Assembly: GCA_029261755.1 (NCBI GenBank)
Contig: JAJDAS010000078.1
Span: forward strand, 1-39,714
DNA: 39,714 nt
Direction of reading: 5' to 3'
From: Nitrospinia bacterium
GTDB taxonomy: Bacteria > Nitrospinota > Nitrospinia > JACRGO01
Part shown: positions 7,827 to 16,636 of the stretch, in pieces
How positions within the stretch are numbered: position 1 is the first letter of the stretch
How the letters are laid out: each line of letters opens with the position of its first letter
The notes under the pieces: model-generated
Told to the model about the DNA's origin: nothing
Databases searched by the model: none
The model's input: only the letters and a program-made list of their open reading frames with translations
Position numbers and translations under genes: made by a program

Positions 7827-10679
7827 ATGCATAAACTCTTTTCCTTCAGTGTGGATCGACCCAAGCTTCTCACCGCCGTCATGGTGCTTCTCACCTTTTC
7901 CATGGCCCTGCTGGCGGCCCTGCCAAGTATCTGGCCTGACACTTTCCCTTCCCTCCATGGGGTGAAGGTGGATACCGACCCGGAAAATATGCTCCCCGAA
8001 GATGAGCCGGTGCGGGCCTTTCATAACGGGATGAAAAAGGAACTTTCCCTCCACGATATTCTGGTGGTGGGTATCGTAAATGAGGTCCACCCGGAAGGGG
8101 TTTTCAATCCCGATTCCCTCCGCAAGATATACGAACTCACCGAATTTGCCAAGACCCTGCATTGGACCCACGAAAAGGAATCCGGCAAGAAAGAGGGCGT
8201 CATCGAGGTGGATATGATCGCCCCGTCCCTGGTGGACAACATGGAGCAGGGCGGCGCCGGAGTGATCAAATTTGAATGGCTTATGCCCGCTCCCCCCGCT
8301 ACTCAGGAAGAAGCCATAGCGGTCCGGCACAAGGCGGAGCGGCTTCCTTTCCTAAAAGGAACGGTGCTCTCGGAAGACGGAAAGGCCATGGCCCTATACC
8401 TGCCCCTCACCTCCAAAGATGTAAGTTACGAGGTGGCTTCCAAGCTCCAGGAGAAGATCGATTCCTTTAAGGGTGACGAACACTACTACATAACAGGGTT
8501 ACCGGTGGCGGAGGATACCTTCGGGATGGAGATGTTCAAGCAAATGGCCATTTCTGCGCCCCTGGCCATGCTGGTGATCTTCCTCCTCATGCTCGTCTTT
8601 TTTCGCAAGCTGGTCCTCATCGTCTCGCCCCTCATTGTTGCCTTGGTCTCGGTGATTTGCACCATGGCCCTCCTGGTTGCCACGGGGAACACGGTACACA
8701 TCATGAGTTCCATGATCCCCATCTTCATTATGCCCATAGCGGTTTTGGACGCCATTCATATTCTTTCGGATTTTTTTGACCGTTACCAGGAGACCAGGGA
8801 CCGCAGGAAAACCATTCTCGCGGTTATGGACACCTTGTCCAAGCCCATGTTCTATACCACCTTAACCACGGCGGTTGCCTTCTCTTCCCTGGCCCTGGCC
8901 CCTATTCCGCCTGTGCAAATCTTCGGTCTCTTTGTGGCTTTCGGAGTGTTCATGGCCTGGTTCTGGACCGTCACTTTTATCCCGGCCTACATCATGCTCA
9001 TCCCACAAAAATCCCTGGAGGGTTTCGGCCTCGTCCACCATGGTGAAGAGGATCCGGACGCGGGCTCTTTCATGGCCCGAATGCTTGCCGTTCTCAGTCG
9101 CCTTACCTTTCACCGCGCCGGATGGATAATGGCCATCTCCCTGGTCCTTACCACCATTGCGGTTTATGGGATCAGCCTCATCCAAATCAACGACAACCCA
9201 GTGAAGTGGTTCGCGCCATCGCATCCCATCCGAGTGGCGGATAAGGCCCTGAACGAACATTTCGGTGGCACCTACATGGCTTATCTGGCCCTGGAGCCGG
9301 AGGGTAAAGCGTGGTCTCCCGAAACTTATCAAAAGGATTTTGCCCAAAGATTAGGGAAACGGGCCACGGAGTTGGAGGAAATGGTTCCTTCTGCTCCAAC
9401 GGTATTTAATGTAGTGAAAGAAGAAGCGGCCCAGGCTCACAAAACAGCTAATTCCAAAATAGAGATGCTGAATGGCCTGGAGGAGTGGACGGACGAGCAA
9501 AACCTATCCGCTCCCGATGACCAGTTGGACGCCTGGGAAGAGGTCTTCCTCTTCCTGGACGAAGAGAGGCAGAGGGACCAGATTTTCAAACAACCCGAGG
9601 CTTTGGAATATGTAGCTGCTCTCCAGAAAAGGCTGCTGGATACCGGGGTGGTGGGGAAATCCAATTCCCTGGCCGATATCGTGAAGACGGTGCACCGGGA
9701 GCTACGTTTAGGTGAAGAAAAAGAGTTTAGGATTCCCAAATCTTCCAACGCCGTGGCCCAAACACTGATCTCTTTTCAGAACAGCCACCGGCCGGACGAC
9801 CTCTGGCATTTTGTCACTCCCGATTATTCCAAGACCAGCCTTTGGGTGCAGCTTAAGAGCGGCGACAACATGGATATGGCCAGGGTGGCCAAAAGTATTG
9901 ACGAATTCGTCACCGACAATCCGCCTCCCTTCTCCCTGAAGCACCAGTGGTTCGGACTCACCTACATCAATGTGATCTGGCAGGATAAGATGGTGAGCGG
10001 GATGTTCCAGTCCTTCATCGGTAGCTTCCTGGTGGTGCTGCTTATGATGACCATTCTTTTCCGATCCTTTTTGTGGGGGCTCCTCTCCATGATTCCCCTC
10101 ACCGTCACCATCGTCTTGATTTACGGGGTCATCGGCTTGGTGGGTAAGGATTACGATATGCCCGTGGCGGTTCTTTCCTCTCTCTCCCTGGGATTGGCGG
10201 TGGACTATGCCATTCACTTCCTGGCTCGGAGCCGTGGACTTCAGGAGAAACACGGAGCCTGGTCGCAAACCATTATGCTTGTGTTCGGGGAGCCGGCAAG
10301 GGCCATCACCCGGAATGTGGTTGTGGTGGGCGTGGGGTTTCTTCCTCTGCTGGCCGCGCCTCTGCTCCCCTACAAGACGGTGGGAATTCTCATAGCTGCC
10401 ATCCTGCTTACAGCGGGGCTGGCTTCCCTCTTGATCCTTCCCGCCATGATCACCCTTATGGAAAAATGGCTCTTCACTTCTTCGGAAAAAATCCGCTTCA
10501 CCTGCCAATGCGGAACCTGTATTTTTTCGGGGATCATGGTGGTTGCGCTGGTGGTGATCAACGTCCACCAGTTTCTCTCCGTGGGCTGGACCACTCTCAC
10601 TTGGGTGAGTGCGGTTGCCATTCTGGTTTTGATGGGTATATGCTTCACAATGTCTAAACGGGCGGAGTGCAAAGCCTAA
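7827..10679 (+). CDS. MMPL/RND superfamily exporter
   Basis: 950 aa with two repeats of multi-TM bundle plus large periplasmic loop; 'DPENMLPEDEP', 'IPIFIMPIAVLDAIHILSDFFDRYQE', 'LSLGLAVDYAIHFLARSR'. Confidence 0.9.
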   Translation: MHKLFSFSVDRPKLLTAVMVLLTFSMALLAALPSIWPDTFPSLHGVKVDTDPENMLPEDEPVRAFHNGMKKELSLHDILVVGIVNEVHPEGVFNPDSLRKIYELTEFAKTLHWTHEKESGKKEGVIEVDMIAPSLVDNMEQGGAGVIKFEWLMPAPPATQEEAIAVRHKAERLPFLKGTVLSEDGKAMALYLPLTSKDVSYEVASKLQEKIDSFKGDEHYYITGLPVAEDTFGMEMFKQMAISAPLAMLVIFLLMLVFFRKLVLIVSPLIVALVSVICTMALLVATGNTVHIMSSMIPIFIMPIAVLDAIHILSDFFDRYQETRDRRKTILAVMDTLSKPMFYTTLTTAVAFSSLALAPIPPVQIFGLFVAFGVFMAWFWTVTFIPAYIMLIPQKSLEGFGLVHHGEEDPDAGSFMARMLAVLSRLTFHRAGWIMAISLVLTTIAVYGISLIQINDNPVKWFAPSHPIRVADKALNEHFGGTYMAYLALEPEGKAWSPETYQKDFAQRLGKRATELEEMVPSAPTVFNVVKEEAAQAHKTANSKIEMLNGLEEWTDEQNLSAPDDQLDAWEEVFLFLDEERQRDQIFKQPEALEYVAALQKRLLDTGVVGKSNSLADIVKTVHRELRLGEEKEFRIPKSSNAVAQTLISFQNSHRPDDLWHFVTPDYSKTSLWVQLKSGDNMDMARVAKSIDEFVTDNPPPFSLKHQWFGLTYINVIWQDKMVSGMFQSFIGSFLVVLLMMTILFRSFLWGLLSMIPLTVTIVLIYGVIGLVGKDYDMPVAVLSSLSLGLAVDYAIHFLARSRGLQEKHGAWSQTIMLVFGEPARAITRNVVVVGVGFLPLLAAPLLPYKTVGILIAAILLTAGLASLLILPAMITLMEKWLFTSSEKIRFTCQCGTCIFSGIMVVALVVINVHQFLSVGWTTLTWVSAVAILVLMGICFTMSKRAECKA

Positions 10680-10768
10680 GTGCTGGGTGAGGCTTTTTGC
10701 AAATGGTAAGACCGGGTTTCGTCCCGGTCCTCCGCTTTATAAACCTATTTTTTTTGAAAGGATCGGTT

Positions 10769-11653
10769 ATGGAAAATTTTAAAAAAAAATACCACCAATC
10801 TAAAGTCAAAAATCTAAAATCTAAAATATTTTTCCCTGTTTTTTCAGGATTGCTGTTTTTGATCTTTGCTTTAATCTTCACGTTCGCCAACAAAACGTCC
10901 GCCTCCGAGATCTCCGTGGATACCATCATCGAAAAGGCCAACCGGGCTTCCTACTATCAGGGGAAATCCGGTCGCGCCAAGGTTGCCATGAGCATCAAAG
11001 ACAGCCAGGGCCGTGAGCGAAAAAGGCAGTTCACCATCTTGCGCAAGGATGAGGAGCCGGAAGGGGATATATCGGATAAGGTCTGCGGTGAGCAGAAATT
11101 TTATGTCTTTTTTCAGCGTCCTGCCGATGTAAACAAGACAGCCTTCATGGTATGGAAGCATCTGGATAAGGACGACGACCGATGGCTGTACCTTCCCGCT
11201 CTGGACCTGGTGAAGCGCATTGCCGCCAGTGACGAGCGCACCAGCTTTGTGGGGTCACACTTTTTTTATGAGGACGTATCGGGTCGGGGCATCAACGAAG
11301 ATAAGCATGAACTGCTGGAGACCTCCAAGAATTATTACGTCATCAAAAGCGTTCCAAAGAAACCGGAGGCGGTGGAGTTTTCCTATTACAAGATGTGGGT
11401 TCACCGTACCACCTTCATCCCCATCAAGATTGAGTATTACAACAAGAAAGAAGAGAACTACCGCGTTTACGAGGCGCTTAAAGTGGACACCATCGACAGC
11501 TACCCCACCGTGACGCAATCCAGGATGAAGGACCTTGCCTCCAAGGGACAAACAATCCTTTCCTACCCCAAGGTCAAGTTCAACATCGGCCTTCCGCCGG
11601 ATATCTTTACAGAGCGTTACCTGCGAAATCCCCCGAAAAAATATTTGAGGTGA
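10769..11653 (+). CDS. Outer membrane lipoprotein-sorting (LolA-like) protein
   Basis: N-terminal signal anchor, 'KVAMSIKDSQGRERKRQFTILRKDE...FFQRPADVNKTAFMVWKHLDKDDDRWLYLPALDLVKRIAASDERTSFVGSHFFYEDVSGR'; directly follows the RND exporter. Confidence 0.85.
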   Translation: MENFKKKYHQSKVKNLKSKIFFPVFSGLLFLIFALIFTFANKTSASEISVDTIIEKANRASYYQGKSGRAKVAMSIKDSQGRERKRQFTILRKDEEPEGDISDKVCGEQKFYVFFQRPADVNKTAFMVWKHLDKDDDRWLYLPALDLVKRIAASDERTSFVGSHFFYEDVSGRGINEDKHELLETSKNYYVIKSVPKKPEAVEFSYYKMWVHRTTFIPIKIEYYNKKEENYRVYEALKVDTIDSYPTVTQSRMKDLASKGQTILSYPKVKFNIGLPPDIFTERYLRNPPKKYLR

Positions 11654-11722
11654 GGGGAGGAACTGGAAAGAAGTGAAAGACAGGGGGAGGGAAGCAGGGG
11701 GCAAACTCCATTGCTTCTAATA

Positions 11723-11923
11723 TTAGTTCTTTTTCATTATTAGCTTTGTAATGATCAACCCAGGACAAATTCCCGTAATGATTGCAAAGGTAAAAAATGC
11801 GGCAGGAAGATATAAAATCCAATGCGCAACTCCAAAACCTGTAAGCCAAATCCCGAGCCAAATCAATATGGCGGGAACGGTGAAAAATAATCTCATTGTT
11901 GCATCTATTTTGTAATTTTTCAT
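11723..11923 (-). CDS. Small membrane protein, DUF2892-like (YgaP TM-like)
   Basis: MKNYKIDATMRLFFTVPAILIWLGIWLTGFGVAHWILYLPAAFFTFAIITGICPGLIITKLIMKKN; AAGAGG before the ATG. Confidence 0.65.
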   Translation of the reverse strand: MKNYKIDATMRLFFTVPAILIWLGIWLTGFGVAHWILYLPAAFFTFAIITGICPGLIITKLIMKKN

Positions 11924-11977
11924 GTTCACCTCTTGTTTTAGAACATTGTTTTTATTGTCTAGCCGCATGGTTTGCTT

Positions 11978-12006
11978 ATACTAACCAGGCATTTTTCGCC
12001 TGTCAA
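11978..12006 (-). promoter_or_regulatory. Sigma-70-type promoter for the minus-strand DUF2892-like gene
   Basis: Minus strand TTGACA (12006-12001), 17-nt spacer, TAGTAT (11983-11978). Confidence 0.6.
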
Positions 12007-12051
12007 GCAAATTTTTCATTGAAAAATAGGAAAAAATCTTATTCCCAACTA

Positions 12052-12079
12052 TTGACTTTTCAGCAAATAGACTTATATT
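12052..12079 (+). promoter_or_regulatory. Sigma-70-type promoter of a short transcript
   Basis: TTGACT (12052-12057), 16-nt spacer, TATATT (12074-12079). Confidence 0.55.
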
Positions 12080-12107
12080 ACCATTGTAAACTTCATAAGG
12101 GAGGAAC

Positions 12108-12137
12108 ATGCCACCTATCCATTTGAATTACATTTAG
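12108..12137 (+). CDS. Candidate 9-aa leader peptide MPPIHLNYI
   Basis: AAGGGAGGAAC ribosome-binding site, ATG, nine codons, TAG; lies between a promoter and an intrinsic terminator. Confidence 0.35.
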   Translation: MPPIHLNYI

Positions 12138-12208
12138 TGTTTGTCACGGTGGGGGGAACTCGCTCCTACAATTTCCGCAACAATTGCGGAAAAACTCGTA
12201 TTTTCTAA

Positions 12209-12239
12209 AACGCGGCTAGTATAAGCCGCGTTTTTTTTT
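12209..12239 (+). terminator. Intrinsic terminator
   Basis: AACGCGGCT / loop AGTATA / AGCCGCGTT followed by a T run; 9-bp perfect stem. A second hairpin TTTCCGCAA-caa-TTGCGGAAA lies at 12172-12192. Confidence 0.85.
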
Positions 12240-12329
12240 GTCTTGTTCTGTGGTTTACCGCATACTTGATAAACTTCTCAAATTTAACTAAACTGGCTCT
12301 TTTACATTAAGCTTAGTGAGGAAGAAATA

Positions 12330-13103
12330 ATGAATGTTGGTATTTATGTAGATGCTGAGAATATTGTCCGCTGTGGCGGTTACGGTATGAAGTATGACGT
12401 GCTCAAGCGGTTTGCCTCCATGGGGGGAGGAGAGGTTTTAAGGGCCAATGCATATGTAGTGGTGGATGAGGATAAAATCAGGGATACCGCACCTTATCGA
12501 AAAAAGTTGTTTCACTACCATGATCTGCTCAGGAAATTCGGTTTTAAACTAATTAAGAAAAAAGTCCAAAAATATACTAACGAGGCTGGCGAGGTTTCTT
12601 TCAAGGCGAACGCGGATATGGATTTGGCCATTGATGCCATTTTGCAGGCCGCAAACCTCGACCGTATTATTTTGGTAACCGGGGATGGTGATTTTGTACG
12701 ATTGATCACCGCTTTGCAAAATAAGGGTTGCCGAGTTGAGGTTATCGGTTTTAAAAATGTGAACCGTGAATTGAAAGAAGCTGCAGACTTATACTATTCG
12801 GGTTTTTTGCTCCCGGATCTCCTTCCTACTTCCGACGCTAAAACCGTTCGAGGCTATCTAACCTCTTACAATGAAGATGGAGCATTCGGGTTCTTGCGAA
12901 CCTACCTGTTCAAAAACGGGAATATGGAGGAAAAGGACGCTTTTTTCCATCTCTCCAACGCTAATAATTGCGAATTCCATTCAGACGACGTATACAGGAA
13001 AGAACATTTTATTTATGAGTTCCAGCATCAACCCAGCAAAAAACGGGAGGGGATGCTGGAAGCATTGGACGTCAACCTGGTTTATAAAAATGTTCGGGTT
13101 TGA
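12330..13103 (+). CDS. NYN-domain (LabA/PIN-like) protein with cold-shock-like C-terminal domain
   Basis: 'MNVGIYVDAENI', 'DMDLAIDAILQA', 'RIILVTGDGDFVRLITALQNKGCRVEVIGF'; C-terminal 'VRGYLTSYNEDGAFGFLRTYLF...KDAFFHLSN'. Confidence 0.85.
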   Translation: MNVGIYVDAENIVRCGGYGMKYDVLKRFASMGGGEVLRANAYVVVDEDKIRDTAPYRKKLFHYHDLLRKFGFKLIKKKVQKYTNEAGEVSFKANADMDLAIDAILQAANLDRIILVTGDGDFVRLITALQNKGCRVEVIGFKNVNRELKEAADLYYSGFLLPDLLPTSDAKTVRGYLTSYNEDGAFGFLRTYLFKNGNMEEKDAFFHLSNANNCEFHSDDVYRKEHFIYEFQHQPSKKREGMLEALDVNLVYKNVRV

Positions 13104-13248
13104 GCAAAAAAATGCTTTTCCCGGTCCCAATTTTTTCTTAAAAATTGATTTTTTTTGCTTGACTTGTCCGACTAATTTCATTTAGAATTGTTCAGTTTAC
13201 TCAAATCTTTTTAATAGACTTTTTTAACCTTATTGTAGGAGACAAAGT

Positions 13249-13524
13249 ATGACCAAGGCAGAGTTGATTGAAGCAGTTATTAAGGCGGCTAAGGCCGACA
13301 CCAGCAAGGCAGCGGCTGAAGGCTTGATCGATGCAACCTTCGCCACCATCGGCAAGGCCATCAAAAAGGAGGGCAGGCTTTCCTACCCTGGTTTCGGAAC
13401 CTTCAATGTTAAGAAAAGAAAAGCTCGGAAGGGGAGAAACCCAAGGACCGGTGAGACGATCAAAATCAAAGCTTCCAAAACGGTTAGTTTCAAGCCTACT
13501 CCAAAATTGAAAGAGTCTTTATAA
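13249..13524 (+). CDS. HU family DNA-binding protein
   Basis: MTKAELIEAVIKAA...GRLSYPGFGTFNVKKRKARKGRNPRTGETIKIKASKTVSFKPTPKLKESL. Confidence 0.95.
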   Translation: MTKAELIEAVIKAAKADTSKAAAEGLIDATFATIGKAIKKEGRLSYPGFGTFNVKKRKARKGRNPRTGETIKIKASKTVSFKPTPKLKESL

Positions 13525-13587
13525 TATTTAGCCATGGCATCATCCCCATTTGATTAGTGGGCGAAAACAAATTCAAAATAGCACTAT

Positions 13588-13623
13588 ATACCCAAGCTGG
13601 TTTTCCGGCTTGGGTATTTTTTT
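13588..13623 (+). terminator. Intrinsic terminator downstream of HU gene
   Basis: ATACCCAAGC ... GCTTGGGTAT followed by a T run; 10-bp perfect stem. Confidence 0.85.
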
Positions 13624-13804
13624 GCCCTTTTTTGCTTTTTTATGCTTTTTGCCTTATTTCTCTTAGGAACCAACCTCCCCAGTATTGCAACGATTGTAAC
13701 GTGGGAAACAACCTTCAAACTGAATATTTCTCTTGACTATTTGTTGGAAATAGCGTCTAATGTCACCACTTTACCTGTTTTATTTATACTTATAGGAGAG
13801 AAAA

Positions 13805-15151
13805 ATGTTTAAAAAAATATTGCACATTTCCATGGCGGCATTTCTTTTGGGAGTATTACATTTATGTCAGGGGACCAGCGCTTCGGCCGAATCCATGGAG
13901 TCAATGCAAAAGCAAATTGCGGAACTTAAGGAAAATATTTCGGCTTTGAAGCAAACCAGAGGGGAAAACGATTCTTACCAGGCAGAAAACCAAGGGCGTT
14001 CTTATAGGGTTGCCCAAGCGGACTCTCCGCCGGTGGAAACCAGAACCATGGAAGTCCCTTCCTATATTCCCCCTTCCTCAAGCTCCGGCAGCATGTTGCA
14101 AATTTACGGAGGAACCACCACCTGGGCTCACCAAAGAACGAACAACAGCACGATTAGCAGTAACGGAAACAGTTTCGATGACGATGGTTTAGATGTCGGG
14201 TATACCGTAGATCTATTTCTGGAAGCGAATCTCGGCGGGAACCATAAATTCATCGTCTATTTAGAGGGTGGAGACGGCAACGGAGTCAATAATACTCTGG
14301 GCACTTTTGACCCGGCCACCAACACCTCTAGCGGCCTTTATTCCAGTCCCAACTATGACCCGAATAACACAGCCGGCAGCCTGATGATCAATTCAGCTTA
14401 TTACGAAGGACTGTTTTTCGATGAAAAGCTCTATATCGCTATAGGTAAAATGGATATTCACTCCCTGTATGACGAAAATGATGTGGCCGGTGATGAAACT
14501 ACTCAATTCATGAGTAACATGTTTGTCCGTTCCACCGGAGTTTCTTTTCAGGAGCTTAATAACTACTATGCTCCCGGACTGAAGGCCATGCTCATCCCCT
14601 TCCCCTGGCTGGAGTTCAGTGTAGTCCTGGCCAACTCCAACTTTGATAATGTGGATGAGGATGGTTTGGCAGTTTTACAAGTCAATTTCAAACCTGAGTT
14701 CTTGCACGGGGGGAATTACCGTTTTTTCTGTGTCTTTGATGATCGCGACTATGCCCGTATAGGTAGAATGGGCACCGAGGGCAATACCGGCTGGGGGTTA
14801 AGCTTTGACCAACGTTTTACGGAAACACTGGCCGGCTTTTTCAGGTTCACAATGCTGGAAGATGACCTCACAGCCAATGTGGTGGACGCCACCTGGGCGC
14901 TTGGGGCGGAAGTAAACGGCGTGTTATGGAATCGCCCTGATGACGCTCTCGGTTTGGCTTATGGAGCTGTTATGGTGAATAACAGGGTTGCGGGTCTACC
15001 CAACTATGACGACGAGGAACATTTTGAGGCCTACTATCGTTATTCCGTAAACGAATATATCGCTCTATCCCCAAATTTTCAGGTTATTGCTTATCAACCA
15101 AGCACCGTTTACATTTTTGGTTTGAGGGCTCAATTCGATTTCCGGCTGTAG
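13805..15151 (+). CDS. Outer-membrane porin, OprB/carbohydrate-selective-like
   Basis: Signal peptide, coiled-coil segment, beta-rich body 'AYYEGLFFDEKLYIAIGKMDIHSLYDENDVAGDETTQFMSNMFVRS', terminal 'RAQFDFRL'. Confidence 0.75.
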   Translation: MFKKILHISMAAFLLGVLHLCQGTSASAESMESMQKQIAELKENISALKQTRGENDSYQAENQGRSYRVAQADSPPVETRTMEVPSYIPPSSSSGSMLQIYGGTTTWAHQRTNNSTISSNGNSFDDDGLDVGYTVDLFLEANLGGNHKFIVYLEGGDGNGVNNTLGTFDPATNTSSGLYSSPNYDPNNTAGSLMINSAYYEGLFFDEKLYIAIGKMDIHSLYDENDVAGDETTQFMSNMFVRSTGVSFQELNNYYAPGLKAMLIPFPWLEFSVVLANSNFDNVDEDGLAVLQVNFKPEFLHGGNYRFFCVFDDRDYARIGRMGTEGNTGWGLSFDQRFTETLAGFFRFTMLEDDLTANVVDATWALGAEVNGVLWNRPDDALGLAYGAVMVNNRVAGLPNYDDEEHFEAYYRYSVNEYIALSPNFQVIAYQPSTVYIFGLRAQFDFRL

Positions 15152-15206
15152 CACCCTTAGCTGTGCCTTCCTCCCCTTGGACCTGATCCCGCGTAGTTGC
15201 CGTTCT

Positions 15207-16610
15207 TCACTCTCCGAACAGGCTTAGCTGTCTCATGTCCATCTTTGGGAACTTGATGGGATAGTCCCCACTGAAACAGGCGTCGCAAAAATGATCCCGG
15301 CCTCCCTCTTGGAAGGGTTTCTTGAGTCCCTCAATGGAAATATAAGCGAGGGAATCCGCTGTAATATAACTACAGATCTCATCCACGGTATGGGTGGCGG
15401 CTATGAGTTCCTTTCTGGTGGGAGTATCGATTCCATAAAAACACGGGTTCATGGTGGGAGGTGCGCTAACACGCATATGGACCTCTTTTGCCCCACTGGC
15501 ACGAATCATTTTAATGATTTTCCGGCTGGTGGTACCCCGCACAATGGAATCATCAACCACCACCACCCTCTTGCCTTCCAGAACGTTTTTCATGGCGTTC
15601 AGTTTGAGTTTGACCCCAAAATGGCGGATGGATGCCTGGGGTTCTATGAAGGTTCGTCCGATGTAGTGATTCCGAATCAACCCCATTTCAAAAGGGGTTT
15701 TCGACGCCTCCGAATATCCCATGGCAGCTGAAATCCCGGAATCGGGAACCGGGATTACGAGATCAGCTTCCACCGGGGACTCTTGGGCAAGGATCCTCCC
15801 GAATTCCTTCCGAACCTCGTGGACATTCCTGTCTCCAAAGATACTGCTGTCCGGCCTGGAAAAATAGATAAATTCAAAAATGCAGGCGGCCTCTTTCTGG
15901 GCTGGAAAGGGGAAATAAGAGTTAACTCCCGACTGGTCAAAGACCATCATTTCACCGGGTTTGAGATCGCGAATATATTCCGCCTCAATGAGGTCCATGG
16001 CGCAGCTTTCCGAAACTACTACATAGGAGTCTTTTAACTTCCCAAGGCTTAAGGGCCGGATACCCCTTGGATCACGAACAGCTATCATCTCTTTTTCACT
16101 CATAATCAAGAGGGAGTAGGCCCCCTGGACACGATGCAGAGCCTCTGATAACTGATCTTTCAGCTTGAACTCCTTGGACTGGGCTATCAGGTGGACAATG
16201 ACCTCGCTATCCATGGTGGAGGAAAATATAGATCCGTAGGCCTCCAATTCACTGCGAAGGAATGAGATGTTTACAAGGTTCCCGTTATGTGCCAGGGCCA
16301 ATGGACCTCGGGAGTACTCCACCGTGCAAGGTTGGGCGTTTTTTAAATGGCTTTCGCCGGTAGTGGAATAACGATTGTGGCCTATGGCGATCTTGCCAGG
16401 GAGTTTTTTTATAGTTCCCTCGCTAAAGATGTCGACAACAAGGCCCATCCCTTTTTCGAGATAAATAGAGCGGCCATCCGCCGAGGCGATCCCGGCACTC
16501 TCCTGCCCCCTATGCTGCAAGGCATGGAGCCCAAGATAAGCGAGATTGGACGCCTCCGGGTTACCGTAAATTCCTACAATCCCACACTCTTCGTTAAATT
16601 TATCAAACAT
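15207..16610 (-). CDS. purF: Amidophosphoribosyltransferase
   Basis: 'CGIVGIYG...[14 protein letters not shown]', '[17 protein letters not shown]'. Confidence 0.97.
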   Translation of the reverse strand: MFDKFNEECGIVGIYGNPEASNLAYLGLHALQHRGQESAGIASADGRSIYLEKGMGLVVDIFSEGTIKKLPGKIAIGHNRYSTTGESHLKNAQPCTVEYSRGPLALAHNGNLVNISFLRSELEAYGSIFSSTMDSEVIVHLIAQSKEFKLKDQLSEALHRVQGAYSLLIMSEKEMIAVRDPRGIRPLSLGKLKDSYVVVSESCAMDLIEAEYIRDLKPGEMMVFDQSGVNSYFPFPAQKEAACIFEFIYFSRPDSSIFGDRNVHEVRKEFGRILAQESPVEADLVIPVPDSGISAAMGYSEASKTPFEMGLIRNHYIGRTFIEPQASIRHFGVKLKLNAMKNVLEGKRVVVVDDSIVRGTTSRKIIKMIRASGAKEVHMRVSAPPTMNPCFYGIDTPTRKELIAATHTVDEICSYITADSLAYISIEGLKKPFQEGGRDHFCDACFSGDYPIKFPKMDMRQLSLFGE

Positions 16611-16636
16611 GGTTTTTATGTTTTAGCGGGTTCTGG

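Noticed and set aside
7722-8330. 202-aa minus-strand ORF at the start of the RND exporter
   Set aside because: Antisense shadow of the exporter and its promoter; no recognisable domain.
9708-10568. 286-aa minus-strand ORF inside the RND exporter
   Set aside because: Antisense to a clear coding gene; His/Gly/Asp-rich low-complexity composition typical of shadow ORFs.
11896-12126. 76-aa plus-strand ORF before the terminator at 12209
   Set aside because: Runs through both divergent promoters and has no ribosome-binding site or domain; the 9-aa leader ORF fits the signals better.
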